DNA of 64,000 nucleotides, from positions 3,534,001-3,598,000 of the forward strand of contig OW051496.1 of assembly GCA_932521035.1 (NCBI GenBank), read 5' to 3'. Shown here one piece after another: positions 11,701-23,026 of this stretch. Source of the DNA: Oscheius dolichura (taxonomy: Eukaryota; Nematoda; Chromadorea; Rhabditida; Rhabditidae). The translations under genes were made by a program, and so were the position numbers. The notes below the pieces were generated by a model. That model saw only the letters and a list, made by a program, of their open reading frames with translations, was not told where the DNA came from and made no database searches. The number at the start of each line of letters is the position of its first letter. Positions within the stretch are counted from its first letter, which is position 1.

Positions 11701-14700
11701 TGATTCAGCTGAATACAGACGTCTAGAGCTTCTTTGAGTCGGTTACACCGAAGATAACACGAAACAGCCTCGTCGCAGAGACCACAATCCCCAAAAATAA
11801 ATCCCAATTCCTGAAAATAACAGTTTCAAAGGGGAGATATAGCCTGCCTGAAGCATTGGATGCCCCTCTGCTAGTCGTTTGGCCAACAGTTTCATTCCTT
11901 CGAAGTCGGCCAACTTCAGGTAACAATAGATGAGTTTGTCGATATATCCGGCCAGTTCGAAGTTCTCCCGGGCTAATTTCCTACGGTAAGAAGAGTTATC
12001 TTCCATTGGGAAGGGGGAACAAACCATTTCTGTCGCTCAAAATAATATTCTCCGACTTTTTGATGGGCAGTTTGGCGAAGGGTGTCGGAATTCATCCCGT
12101 GGACTCCTTGGCCAAGCAGATTCAGAACCTAAAGGAGAAAGTTCAGCTAGAAAAACGAAATCTGAACATTGGAATATTTTAAATGTTCTGGTTGAAGTTG
12201 GAATAAGTTCGAACTGATGAATCTGATTCCTCTATTGAAAATAGCCCGATTCGGCCAGTTAGCGGTCAGAATCGTCCACATTTTGTTTTGTCAAAGTCGG
12301 GGATTTCGACCAAAACCAACGAAAGGGGGGAGATTCTAACGCGGAGCCTCCGCCAACACAAAACGGGGGCGTCGGCCGTCCAAGGCGCCCCTCACAATAA
12401 AACTGGGCACTTCTAGTCCGGTACAATATAAAGAGAAACTTCAGCTTTTCGTTCGGAGACCACGACGGTTCTCCTTTCCTACTGTAGCTCTGGCTTATCT
12501 TGAAACATTTACTCAGCCGCGTCTTACTAGCTGGTATTCTAACAAAAAAATCACTCCTCCGGTATGGTGAACACCCTTCCGATTTCGCCTAGAAGTTTCC
12601 AAAAAGCGGTTTTGTTTTGATAGCGTAAACGTTTAACCCTTATGGTATAACAGAAAGACGGAAACGCCTTCTCTTTGCCTCCATTTGCAGCCTCAATTCA
12701 ATAACAAACACTCTCAATAAGTTGTGTCTCTGCTTCTCCCAGTCTGCTATTTATACGAATGTCCTCTGTATTTTGCCGGCTTCCCTCTCCCGATCACGTG
12801 ACATTCTTGCTCTTCCAAAGGGAAAAAGGGGATGGCTGGCTTGAGGTGCCCTTTGCGAAACGGACAACATATTTACCAGATGAGGTCCGCCGACGGGGCT
12901 ATAAAAGGCGACCCCGGGCCGCCCCCCTCCTACCCAATTGCTATAAAACTTCGACTAAAATCATGTCTGCTGTGAGTTTTCCTTCCAGTTTTCATGTTTT
13001 ATGGAGTCTCTAGTAACCCAAGCGCTTTCAGAACCAATCTACAATCCATACGAGAGTCGACAAGACTAAAGAAATGGCTCAAGATTGCAAGGAAGGCATC
13101 CAACACGCTACCCAGCAAAGCAAAGAAGCCGCCCAACATACCGGGAACAAGATGAATTACGAATTGGAGAAGTGCGGATGGAAGGTAAGCGACGATTTAT
13201 GGATTCTATCCATTTTTGGTCCTAGACGAGAGTTTGTGTCCGTATCTCGGGCATTTCTTGGTCATTTTCTGAGATTCAAATGCTTTTTTCAAGAGGAATC
13301 CCTTGTAAACGCCATTTCAAAAAATTTGCGGCTCTCACGTCCACTGAATACGCGTTATAGAGAGCGCTTCGATCTATCCTTTCACCAAAACATTGCCCAC
13401 TTTTCAGGCCCAGGATGCAAAGGAGTCGGCTTGCCACAAGATGCACGATGTAGCTCGCACCGTAGAGGGACACTAATTCGTCGGATTAGGCAGCTGCTTC
13501 GCTTTCTATTGCTGTAAATTTGTCCATAACGGCATTTTTCTGACTGTAATAAAGTTATTTTTCCAGTACATGAATTTTTTTTGAAACTGGAAAGACTACT
13601 TTCGGAACATTCCGTCTCCAGTTTTGCTTGATTGCTTGATAGAATCACAAAAAGAGCATTAGCTAAATCCCTGCACAATATTTTGTATCGAGCCCAGTAC
13701 ATTATAAAGAAAAACTTCAGCTTTCGATCTTTTCAGAGCACTCAAAGCCATTTCTGCTCCTACTCTACTTTTTCCTATTTATTCTACCTCGTCACCAAGA
13801 TCAATCCCCGGGGTCCTCTCTTTTTTACTCCCTATAAAAATTTCAAAAAGGCGTTTTTGGATGGTTCATTCTAGCGTAAAACGGAAAAACTAGAATCTCC
13901 TAATCAGAAATAATTTTATTTTGCAGATGAATCGAACTTCTATGATCTCTATTCCCTTATCAAGAGCCCTTGCAACAGGAAAGAAACTGGAACACTTTCT
14001 AAAATTCGAATGAATGAAAGAAACCGATCCATTTTCGGATTCTTCCCTTTTTTTTGCTCTAGGATTAGCCATTGCGTTGCGTTGGTCTAACCAGCCCCGC
14101 CGTTCTAGTAGCAAATATTCCGTCAGTAGCTAGGGGCGAAACGGAATTTTTGGTCTTCTTTTCATAAATCATACCCGTAAAACGTTGAATTTTCATTATC
14201 AAATCCTATTTTCGCTCTGATTTGATAACAATTGGTATCTGCGCAGCTCACTTTATTTCCAACTGTTCTTGGCGGCTTCTCAATTTTTTTTGTGTTGAAG
14301 GCTTTTTATTAGACACCCGCTACGTTTGAAAATATTGAGAATTTGGCAAATTCTGTCCACAATTCAAAATGCCTACCTTGACATAGTCCTGGGTCTGCTT
14401 GTGCATTTCAATAGCAAGATCTCTGAAATTGCTCTTTACTACTAGAAAGTCTATCAAGAATTCATCATATCAAAGCAAAGGCCCTGTCTTTTACGGACTC
14501 CCTGAAACATTGCCAAACTCACCGTCGATCACATTCCAAATAGAGTTTCTCGGCCTCGTCCAACTGTCCCAAGTAAGCACAGACATCCGCCTTCTTTATC
14601 CGATCATTTTGTACATTTGCTAGCTTTTTACAAAACTGTAGCCCACAATAATCTCCCAATTTGACCTGGAAATAATAGTTTTTTGAATTGGGGTTGAAAC

Positions 14701-17700
14701 TTACATAAGCATGTTCCGCCTTCTCTATATCTAGCCTTTTCAGGGCGACTTCAGCTAGTAAAGCCCTGTAATGAACTGTTTAGAAGCAAGAAAATATCTA
14801 GACTACCACAACTTGGAGTGGGGATTCTTCTCGATGTATTCCACGGCCTGTTGGAGGTTGGAGGAGCCGGTCAGGTTGGTTTTAGCGTCGCGAAGGGACT
14901 GAAACAGGCGAAATACCCAAGTTTGCAATCTTTAGCATTTATCGCCTTGTTGGCAGACCATTTTGCTTCGAAATTACTGTATTTCCTTGAAGAAAAAGGT
15001 GAAAGTATCCAAATTTTATCACAAAGACGATGGGCGACAGATGGTGGACAATCAATGAAGAAGAATGGCAACTACATCTCCCGGCACAAATGTGATACCG
15101 CGAATACAGATACAGATACAGATCCAAATTTTGAGCATTTCTTCATATAACGTTTTTGAAATGAAAAAAAAATTTGTTTGCTTTCAGTGAATGTGTAAAA
15201 CTCAAATAGTCAAACCTTTTCTATTATAGTTCGTATAGTACAAATGTTAGCACTAATCTAGACCAGAAATAGGTTTACCTTTCATCTTTTCTGCTTGAAA
15301 TATCGTTTATTTGAGAGGATACGGGAATTTGCATCGAACTCGAGAGCAAATCCAGCCGTTTCTTTTGTTTTTTTTTGGTTTTTTTCTTGCCACCTTGGGA
15401 ATGATCAACAGGCCGCTATTCTTTAGTAAAAGTATTCGGGATAAAACGGAAAACATTTTGTTTGGCTGCGTGGAATAAGTCAATTGATGTACAAGTTTGA
15501 CCTACGTTTCATACCATAAACATTTTCCTCCAATCTCTCCCATTTTTATTGTTTTATCGAAGTTTTTTAAAATAATTTGTAGAAAGATGAATCGATGAGC
15601 AAGTAACCCGTGGATAACAAACCTTGATTTCAATATCGACTACGTGAGAGCTTTGAGGATATTCCGGGGAGAGGAGAAACCTATCCACTGCTACCGTCCT
15701 CACCGTCAGGTTTTTAAACCGGCAAATGTAGCTGAAATTGGCTAGTTCTGTAATAAAAAGGGACTGAAGTCACCCCAAATTGGAGACACCCTCCTCCAGG
15801 ACGGGTCCTCTCATCACTACCAGCTTGCCCTTCTCATTATAGGCGATGGAATCATCCCGATCCTGAAATGTTTCACCTTTTTTACTTTTTCTGGCAATTG
15901 AATTCAAAAGTGTTTATTCAATAGCTAACCGAGTCCCATTTGAAGCTCCAGACGTCCTTCTTGTCCATTTGTTGCGGTGTTTTGGCTCCTTTTCCCGTGT
16001 CGTCGATCGGCATCCACATTATCTACCGGATTATGTAGTTATTTAGTCAGCCAAATATACCTTATCCACCGAATTCTCCTTCAAATCGAAGAATTGAAGA
16101 GTATTTGTATTGTCTGAAAATAGGGGGGAAATCAATTGTTTCAAGGACTATTCATATATGAACTTGTCTTCTTTCTGATAATTCATCGCTTACCAACAGT
16201 CCCCTTCTACTTCTTATTTTACCAGACTTACCCAGTGCTGCGATCCGTTTGAATGAGCAGTTGAGTTCCATTTGGACTATTCCTCCCGGCATCGTGTATC
16301 TCTGCTGCAACAGACCGTCCAACCCGATTCGACACAGCATTCCCGTCTCCGTTATCTGAAAATCTTAGACGTTTACTCTAGTCTTCTAGCAAAGTGATTA
16401 CCTAATATAATAAATTAGGCAACCGTGAATTGAATATCGAATTCGCTCATAGAAAGTTATATTCAGAGCATAATAGAATGTCTTTTTGGCTTATTCAAAT
16501 TTTTGTTGTTAGGACCCGGCTTGATAATTAATAGGCAAAGTCTACTTCAAAAATATAAAACCGTGGCAGTTTTGTAGTTCATTGAATAGAAGAAATTCCA
16601 TGCCAAGGTTCTACGGGTGCAGGCGAGCGGACTGTCGTGTTGAGAGCTCCGCGTTCCCTATTTTTTGGGTCTATAAACCTCCATTCTACCAATTTCTCAA
16701 CCAAGAAACGCTTTTTATATTCTAAAAGGAACAAGAAAAACTGTTATAAAAAGATAATAATTACTTTCAACTATACTACGTTCGTCGACTGCGCAACCAG
16801 ACCACAAAATAATTTTATGGCGGTCTTGACTCAAAAAAGAATAATTCTAATTTTCAGGCGTCCTTCAACTTGTCAAAGAATCAAGAACTATCAGCTGTAG
16901 TCTGCCGTTTCCCCGTCACGGTCCCCCTTATCTCCCCCCTCCCCCATAGTCATTGCTCCCCTCCGGCGTGAAAGGTTTCACCTGATAATAAGCCGACTGC
17001 TTATTCCAGAACGTCAGCATGGACAATGTTTATCGGCCGCCTGATTTTCATGGCCTGCCATATCATGTGAGTACTACGTTTCAAGTTCCGGTTATATAGG
17101 AACATCAAGTCTTGTTGCTTTGCTATGCTAGATTCGCTTATGTCAAAACAATGGCCAATGTCTGTCCACTGACAAAGGGTAGAGTCGTTTCTGGCATGAA
17201 ATTTCAACTGTAAACAGCGAAACATTGCGCTAAACCTGGTAACACTCCTCCGATTTAGCTGTTCGCGGCTTCCAGATTCACCGGGGACGAGAGTTACTTG
17301 TTCATGAGCTGGAATCCGAACTAGAAAGCGTAGATGACCGTCCGCGAACTTCTAGCGCCGTCAATGGTTCTGCCAGTCATTTCCTGTTCCAAATGGATTG
17401 ATTTTTCCTCGTTTTGCTTCATTCTAGACCGATCCAGCCGTCAAATTCAATGTTTTCGTAATAGCAATCGTTGCGCACTATCATGTGGTTATGATGTGGT
17501 AATGAAACAAGAAAATGCCTTTAAAAACTAAATGAGGAAGGGTTACTTTCGGATAGACAAGCTGCGGGGCGCCTCGCTACAAAATGTTTTGGAAAAGTTT
17601 TGAATACTCGGGAAAGTGAAAGATGGGAAGCAATGGGAGCTCACTCTCGATACGGGGTTGTTTCCAGTTTTCTTTCTAGCCAAGCCACATCAAATTTTGC

Positions 17701-20700
17701 TATTATTGAATCTCACTTTGTCCAGTAGTGCCCTTTCAAACCGCTAGATAGTAAAGGCGCCATAAAACATGAATTTTTCCAAAATATTGAATATTCCAGA
17801 CGGCGACAGCGATGAGCGGCTGGCTCCTGATGGGAAGTGGAACCGTGGCCTATTACATCACTTTTATCGAAATGTCCACCTTCTTCTGGTACGCCCCTTT
17901 CTGGATCCTGTTAATTGTCGGACTGACGATAAATATGCAAGGAATTTGGGAGCTGGGAGTCTTTGGAGCCAGTTTGGTTTGAGGGAAACTCTGTTCTAGA
18001 AATGGACAGGATTCAGGTAATCTTCACTCTGTGTATGTTGGGTCTTCAAACGATGGAAATTGTGGGAATGATACGCGATTTCAAGAAGGACTGTTACAGT
18101 AATCCTTTTCGTATCCGCTAGTCTAAAATATTCAGGATACCCGAAGAATTGTCATCCTATCGAGACTACGCCGGGAGGTGGTTTTCTTATTGAATTTGGT
18201 AATTGGAAATGATTCAGTGATGGTATATTTCGTGGCGTATTCGGCGCTGGCTGCCGCTAATCTGGTACAGCTGCCTTGTTTTGTGTTTTTCTTCTATTAC
18301 CTGTTCAAACATCGATGGGAAATGAGAGGGTAGGTATTTTTGATTTTTGCTCTTTTAGCCGGCCTATGAATAAAGGCAGAAAAGAAAAGACTAATAGGTC
18401 CGTAGTTGATGAAGTTAGTGTAGTTCGTTTCGAATGGAAAAGGAAAGAAAGTTGTTCATTGTTTTTCGAAAAACTTGAAAATCCACAACAAATTACAATC
18501 TACCAACGGTCTCCCCCTTTATTCTTTTCTTTCATAAAGCCGGCAAAACAAAAAGGGGCCAAAATACACATCCTCTCGTTTTTATGGGTTGCTTTTCACG
18601 TTGGCCTTCAATTTATGTCCAAAGATAGAGCATGACCCACCCGGAATACGTGTTTGTCCGTTTCCAACAGACCCAGTAGGAGTTTATCCCTATTTTTTTT
18701 TGGAAAAACTCGACAATCAGGGAAATTTGATAAGGGAATATGGGAAAGAAGAGATTTCAAAATTGTGCGTCTCCTGCCGTACTCCCGATTGGATCTTATA
18801 GAACAGTTATTATTGTAACCCGCTCAATCAAAAATACCAGCACCGGGTCGAATTGTCCCCCATTTCGGGTAAAATGAATAGAAGATTATTTTCTACTCCC
18901 TATATGTTTTGGTCGCTCTTTGAATAAAGGAAAGGGAATGATTTACGTTTTGATTTTTGAAAAATTTCTTTTCAGAACAATTTTCATCGCTAAACTGCCT
19001 CGAATCCTGTCCGTCTCAACGGGAACTCAAATGCATCAAGAAGACCTATAAATTTACGGGCCGCTGCTCTCTCCGATCTCGTTCTATCTGTCATTAGCTG
19101 GCATAATTTCCATTTGAAATAAATTTGTCTCATCGGACGGTCAAATACTCACCGCTAGGAAGAATTCATCTCCCATACAGAGGGCGTTGATCGGATCGCC
19201 GCTTCTCTAAAAGAAGACCGTGTTTCAAGACCGGGAAGGAGGAACGTACCCTTTTTCGTCCAATATAATCCGACGGATTGATCTCCAGGACACGAACTCT
19301 GAAAAATATCATATTGTGTTGAAAAAGTCTATTTCTCTTCTCAATACCCTATACAAATTTGGTTATTTTCACTTTTCTGTGTTTTGGCGCCCACTGATAA
19401 ACAGTTGCTGCGCCTCCAGAATGTTTCGACTTTGTTCCAACTCACTCGTCACTTCCCAGATGTCTGCTAGCCGGAATGGAGATTGTCGACCGTTTCGGCA
19501 GATTGAAATGCCAAATTATGTAGGTTTCAGCCCCCGCTACGATGGCCGCTTTGCCGTTCATCGCAACGCATCTCGGCTCCACGTCTATGTACTAAAAATT
19601 GGGGATATTTATACCGTGTCCTGTCTTCTGATCACCTTGAAATCGACAGAAGTACCAATACTATTGCACAGCTGGAGATAATACTGAAAAAATGGGAAAA
19701 TTAATTGTATCGGGTGGTGAATAAAGTCATTGATCAAGTGCTGCCGACATTGATCTGATTCCAAAATAAATTCTTTTTGACAGAATTATAATAAAAACAC
19801 TTTACCCTTCCGTCTTCCCGTTCCTCTCGTGGTCTATTTATCAGAATACAGTACTCCTCATAAGTTGTTATCTGAAAATTATCAATTTAGACCAAAAATT
19901 GGGTACAAACCTGGAGAAGATTCTTTATCGACCTCGAGTACGCCTCGTCCAACTTCGTCTCGTAGAAAACAACCCGGAAATCTTTGCGATCTTTCCGTTC
20001 GAAACAATAGATCACCGTCTGGCCACAGTAACCCCACTAAAATCAGAAATTTCCTTTTAATTCTCAAGGAAACCAACTTTATAATAGGGTCGAATATTGC
20101 TCAAGAGTATTGCGCTGTCAACGGTCAGGGCGACTCGCAACCCGATCGGATCCCAAGCAACGCCGGTTAGACTTCTTCCCGGGACCCGTAGCTGTGCCAG
20201 TTTCTGAATAAACTCCGCTTTTCTGGGAATTTAAAGGACTAACGGTGCCATAAGCCGAGACGATATGGACACAACACCGTTCTTGTTGGCTGACGTCGTT
20301 CATGAACCCGGAGACGGCGACGAATGACCCGTTGGGAGACCACCGGGCACAGGTGATCGTGAACTGGTCCAAGAAACACATTGATGGGTCTGAAATCTTA
20401 AATTGTACGGGGAAAATAGTTATACATTTTCTAATTCAAAGATACGTCTATACAAACACTGCTATACCTACCTTTTCGTGGATAATATTCCAGGAGCAGA
20501 ACATAAAGGAAAAGAGAAATTGTTGCTTTCAATGGAATTAACGCACTGTGGGGGTTTATCAACCCTTTCAAGGTAAAAATCTCCCCGGAATGGAACTAAA
20601 AATTATCAGATCTACTGTTCTGGACAGGGCCACAAGAAAATTTAGTCCATTTTCTCCCAAATTCACCCAATTTATTGCTGAAACATCGCGCCCCGCCCTG

Positions 20701-23026
20701 TTTTGACCCCCAGAACTGACTTGGATCATTCTCGTCGCACATCATCTGCATTACTCCGTGAGAATAGGCGATAAGAATCTGTGGCTTCCGTTCCTTTTCC
20801 TCGTCTTTCACATAAATATAATCCAGGGAGGAGTTCTTCGTCAGTCGGCTTCGCTGAATATCAGTCTCTGCCCGGACGGCGGTAGTACTGGCTAGAGGAG
20901 AACTCTTTGATTAGACTGGGTCAAAACTCTACCGTCCATTAGCTTGCTTCGGTGTTTGGAGTGGTACCATTTGAGGGAGACGATCTGGTCACGGCGGAGA
21001 TCTTCTGAAATTGGGGGATTACAGTAGGGCTCGATGGATTGGTTTTCTAGCAATTGTAAACATTCTATCAACAAAGGCAATATGCCAACATTATCATAAT
21101 TCCCTATTATTCTTATTCTAGCAACGAATCATAAACAAAAAATAACTTTCCAAATCTAATAAACTTACTCTGAAGAGCCGTCTCCAATTCGACATTTTCC
21201 AAGGCGGGAACATTGACTTTTTGCTGGAAGATGATTCGATTATTAATTTCTATCCAGTGGGCATACCAAGAAACTTCCTTGTGAATCATAAAGATGCACT
21301 TCTCCTTCTTGTAAGCCGAATAGAAGCATGTCAGCGGCTGGTGACCACTGAAAAAGCAATGAAACTATTTGTATTTCCCATAAAATATAAGAAATCCGAT
21401 ACAACTTACTTCTGTGTAAGCCAAAGTATGGGGAAGATCCTTATTCCAGATGCGGTTTCCGTCACTTGTTCCGACAATCACTTGGCCTGAAATTGCCTAA
21501 TGTATCCCGCTAGAAACACACAAAGTATCTATATTTTCATCAGTAGTCGTATCCAATCGGAAGGAAGGAGATTTCTTAAAAAAAATGGTCAACGCCGCCC
21601 TAGGAGAGCATTTCCACTAGCCACTTACCGTCATGATAGGCGATGACAATCTTACTCCCGTCTGCACACCACGACATTCCAACCACATAACTTTTATTCC
21701 TGAAATCTCGAAAATATCCATAAATACGCCATAAACGGGCCTGTTATTGATCATCTCCTCGTACCAGCTGTCATGATGCAGGGACCAGACGGTGATCAGA
21801 CCATTCTGGTCACTGGAAGTCAGTTTCTGGTGGACTTCGTTCCATGTCAAACTGCTCACCGAACCTATAAAAGGGCTCATTCTATTTAGAAGACAATGGA
21901 ATACCTGTGTGTCCTTCCAGTGTTTGATTCACTTGCAGATTCTGCATCGGCTTTCCTCCATCCCCTGGAAATAATCATCTTTTTGGATTACTGTACTACT
22001 GGCGCGACAAATGGATCTGGTTGAATGCGTTGAAGGAACAGTCAGAGGCCACCTGTTTGAGCGCAATGGTCTCGCAGCGACTGCGCTCACTTCATTCTGT
22101 TTTGTCGAAATACTTTCCCCTGAAAAGGAGAAATAGGCTGAAACCTAGTTCATTCGATTCAGTGTTTTACGCTGATTCTTCTGATGGTGTTTTCCTTTTT
22201 CTGAAAAGGTCTTTTCTGAAAAGATTTCACCACCTATTATTTTCCTCTGCTACAGTAACCCGTCCAGGTCCCTGACTGTTCCTTTGTGGAGCGCGCCAGT
22301 AAAACTTCCCGGCTCCCCTCCGACGAAAAGCCATTTCTGCACTTTTTCTTGTTTTCTCGATACGAATAAGCATTACTTGTAGATGCTCAAAAGATGGATC
22401 GTTTGCTCGAAAGAATACAGTAGGCAATAATTTTGAATGTTTTATGGCGCCTACAAGTATTGGGTAGTACATGCCAGCTATGTTTGCTTGAACCAATACC
22501 CATTTTCCTCTAATTTTCGGGAAACAAGTCTATTACGGTACTTTTTAGTGTATTTTGGAGCCAATAACGGTATAAAACTCACGAATCAGCCCGTTATCTG
22601 CTAGTTTGATCATTTTCAGCACTCCATTTGTCCCACCGATGGCTATATAATTCGTATTGTGATTCCATTCGACCACCTGGAGTTCTGTATTCGTTGGCAC
22701 ATTTACCTGTAATTCTCTTGGTTTGAAAATGCTTCAATAATTCCTTAAATAATCGAATTGTCGCTTGTTATTTTGATGTATCAACGTCATGCGTTGTCAA
22801 ATTATGTTAAATTTCACGCATTTCCAATTTATTCGCCTTTTTATTTTATATTTCGGTTACTGTGATCTAATTTGGCAAGGAAAACAGTTACAAAAATGAA
22901 GAACCGCTCGAAAAATACAATATTTGTCGCTATTTAGCCGGATAGATTGGTATTTTTAACATAAAATACCCTTTTGGCGAGGTGTATTCCCAGTCCGCTG
23001 ACTGTTTTCTCGTTGTAGTTGACCAT
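5788..23026 (-). CDS. WDR35: Intraflagellar transport protein 121 / WDR35 (IFT-A complex), over 25 exons across 17 kb
   Basis: IFT121 is a core IFT-A subunit for retrograde ciliary transport; in nematodes cilia occur only on sensory neurons. Exon 1 (23026-22970) encodes MVNYNEK...GIHLAKR and joins in frame to exon 2 (22706-22583). WD-repeat exons follow to about 19.1 kb, for example NQTLEGHT (near 21930), [19 protein letters not shown] (near 21840), IRPYYK and [20 protein letters not shown] (20.1-19.9 kb). Exons near 16.3-15.6 kb carry [19 protein letters not shown] and [12 protein letters not shown]-like alpha-solenoid exons lie near 14.9-14.4, 12.1-11.5 and 6.5-5.8 kb, including [25 protein letters not shown] and [20 protein letters not shown]. 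The C-terminus has a zinc-ribbon-like CIHC...CPEC pair. Some junctions are approximate; one near 21.74 kb may be GC-AG. Three large introns hold opposite-strand genes or transposons. Confidence 0.92.
6587..6851 (+). other. Conserved leader block of kelch A with an 86-codon ORF
   Basis: An ORF (6591-6851) starts [20 protein letters not shown] and ends IPAPEAY. Its counterpart before kelch B (36698-36949) differs by substitutions and a net three-codon in-frame change, so the frame has survived in both copies. No domain is recognised. It could be a separate small protein, a 5' untranslated exon of the kelch gene, or old repeat sequence copied with it. It is the left edge of the duplicated segment; sequence further upstream is unrelated between the two loci. 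Confidence 0.4.
7045..9151 (+). CDS. Kelch-repeat protein A with N-terminal coiled coil, nested in an IFT121 intron
   Basis: Exon 1 (7045-7180) encodes a coiled coil ([20 protein letters not shown]). Exon 2 starts at 7221; short coiled-coil exons follow near 7426-7500, 7543-7580 and probably 7620-7800. The kelch exons are 7836-8197 and 8668-9151, joined at a codon split CC|G. Kelch blades show [58 protein letters not shown] and [14 protein letters not shown]. Kelch propellers bind protein partners, often actin or ubiquitin-ligase clients; this protein has no BTB or BACK domain. TTTCAG lies nine bases before the ATG. The intron between the kelch exons holds two inverted-repeat elements. The gene is a close copy of kelch B but has a different final coiled-coil exon (7620-7800). 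Exon joins between 7300 and 7830 are uncertain. Confidence 0.8.
8246..8386. mobile_element. Short inverted-repeat element in the kelch A intron
   Basis: Arms of about 35 bp at 8246-8280 and 8352-8386 are inverted copies with few mismatches, sharing the core TTTCAACTACGGG and CCATTTGG. The element is about 140 bp with no coding capacity, consistent with a MITE or foldback element. The same element sits at the same intron position in kelch B (38172-38312), so it predates the gene duplication. No convincing target duplication was seen. Confidence 0.75.
8483..8581. mobile_element. hAT-type MITE with perfect 8-bp target duplication
   Basis: A 99-bp element has imperfect terminal inverted repeats: CTGGGCTGTGCGGGAT at the left, and the right end read inward CAGGGCTGGGCGGGAT. 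It is flanked by identical 8-bp direct repeats ATCCACAC at 8475-8482 and 8582-8589. CAGGG-type ends with 8-bp duplications are typical of hAT transposons. It has no coding capacity. The same insertion is in kelch B. Confidence 0.85.
9484..9769 (+). repeat. GC-rich dispersed repeat, copy 1
   Basis: It begins GGCGGTTTATTTTTTGCTAAG, contains CGTAACAGTGACGAATCGAC, GGTCAAAAATGGTTTCGCTT, CGGAGCCTCCGCCAACACAA and GGCCGGCC motifs, and ends ACTGGGCACTTCTAG. It lies inside the hAT remnant. Further copies are at 9884-10138 and 12243-12418, with a diverged fragment at about 32341-32463. Confidence 0.8.
9884..10138 (+). repeat. GC-rich dispersed repeat, copy 2
   Basis: Same order of motifs as copy 1 (GGCGGTTTATTTTTTGCTAA to ACTGGGCTCTTCTAG), slightly shorter, also within the hAT remnant and in direct orientation about 400 bp downstream. 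Confidence 0.8.
10450..11006 (+). CDS. Miniature hAT protein: partial BED-like finger fused to hAT C-terminal dimerisation domain
   Basis: Exons 10450-10602, 10639-10722 and 10758-11006 join in frame to about 161 residues. The N-terminus has C-X2-C (LKCKYC) and a later His (KKEH), as in a BED finger, although the last ligand is unclear. The C-terminus ([19 protein letters not shown], then [18 protein letters not shown]) matches the hAT dimerisation domain. A full hAT transposase has about 400 residues of RNase H-like core between these parts, and here they are absent. Both introns are short with GT/AG ends and no stop interrupts the ORF. It may be a decayed internally deleted transposase, or a small protein that can still bind hAT ends or dimerise with a transposase. 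Confidence 0.7.
12243..12418 (+). repeat. GC-rich dispersed repeat, copy 3 (5' truncated)
   Basis: Only the second half of the unit is present: GGTCAGAATCGTCCACATTT-like sequence, then GGATTTCGACCAAAACCAA, CGCGGAGCCTCCGCCAACAC and ACTGGGCACTTCTAG. It lies in an IFT121 intron just upstream of the nested LEA-like gene. Confidence 0.75.
12900..12906 (+). promoter_or_regulatory. TATA box of the nested LEA-like gene
   Basis: TATAAAA lies 57 bp before the ATG at 12963, in a local GC-rich stretch. A clear TATA box this close suggests an inducible, compact promoter. This is motif evidence only. Confidence 0.5.
12963..13476 (+). CDS. Small hydrophilic LEA-like protein, nested in an IFT121 intron
   Basis: Exons 12963-12971, 13032-13184 and 13408-13476 join in frame to 76 residues. 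The protein is Lys/Gln/Ala/His-rich with an 11-residue-like helical pattern ([20 protein letters not shown], then [12 protein letters not shown], then [20 protein letters not shown]). This resembles group 3 late-embryogenesis-abundant proteins, which protect cells during desiccation and occur in nematode stress and dauer states. No signal peptide or membrane segment is seen. The first exon is only three codons (M-S-A). TATAAAA is 57 bp upstream. Diverged direct repeats lie on both sides (about 12421-12640 and 13697-13880). The family assignment rests on composition and periodicity, so a different small stress protein is possible. Confidence 0.7.
17019..19051 (+). CDS. Multi-pass membrane protein, nested in an IFT121 intron
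   Basis: Exon 1 (17019-17066) encodes [16 protein letters not shown] after a TTCCAG acceptor nine bases upstream. Likely later exons are near 17275-17322, 17427-17480, 17792-17978, 18000-18108, 18138-18178, 18220-18331 and 18977-19051 (ending [10 protein letters not shown]). Hydrophobic segments include [72 protein letters not shown] and [14 protein letters not shown] with FVFFFYYLF. That gives at least four membrane helices with short loops; one loop contains two Cys (KKDCY, KNCHP). The family is not recognised; a tetraspan-like protein is possible. The joins of exons 2-4 are uncertain. The gene lies wholly inside the 2.8-kb intron between IFT121 exons at about 19.15 and 16.36 kb. Confidence 0.55.
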
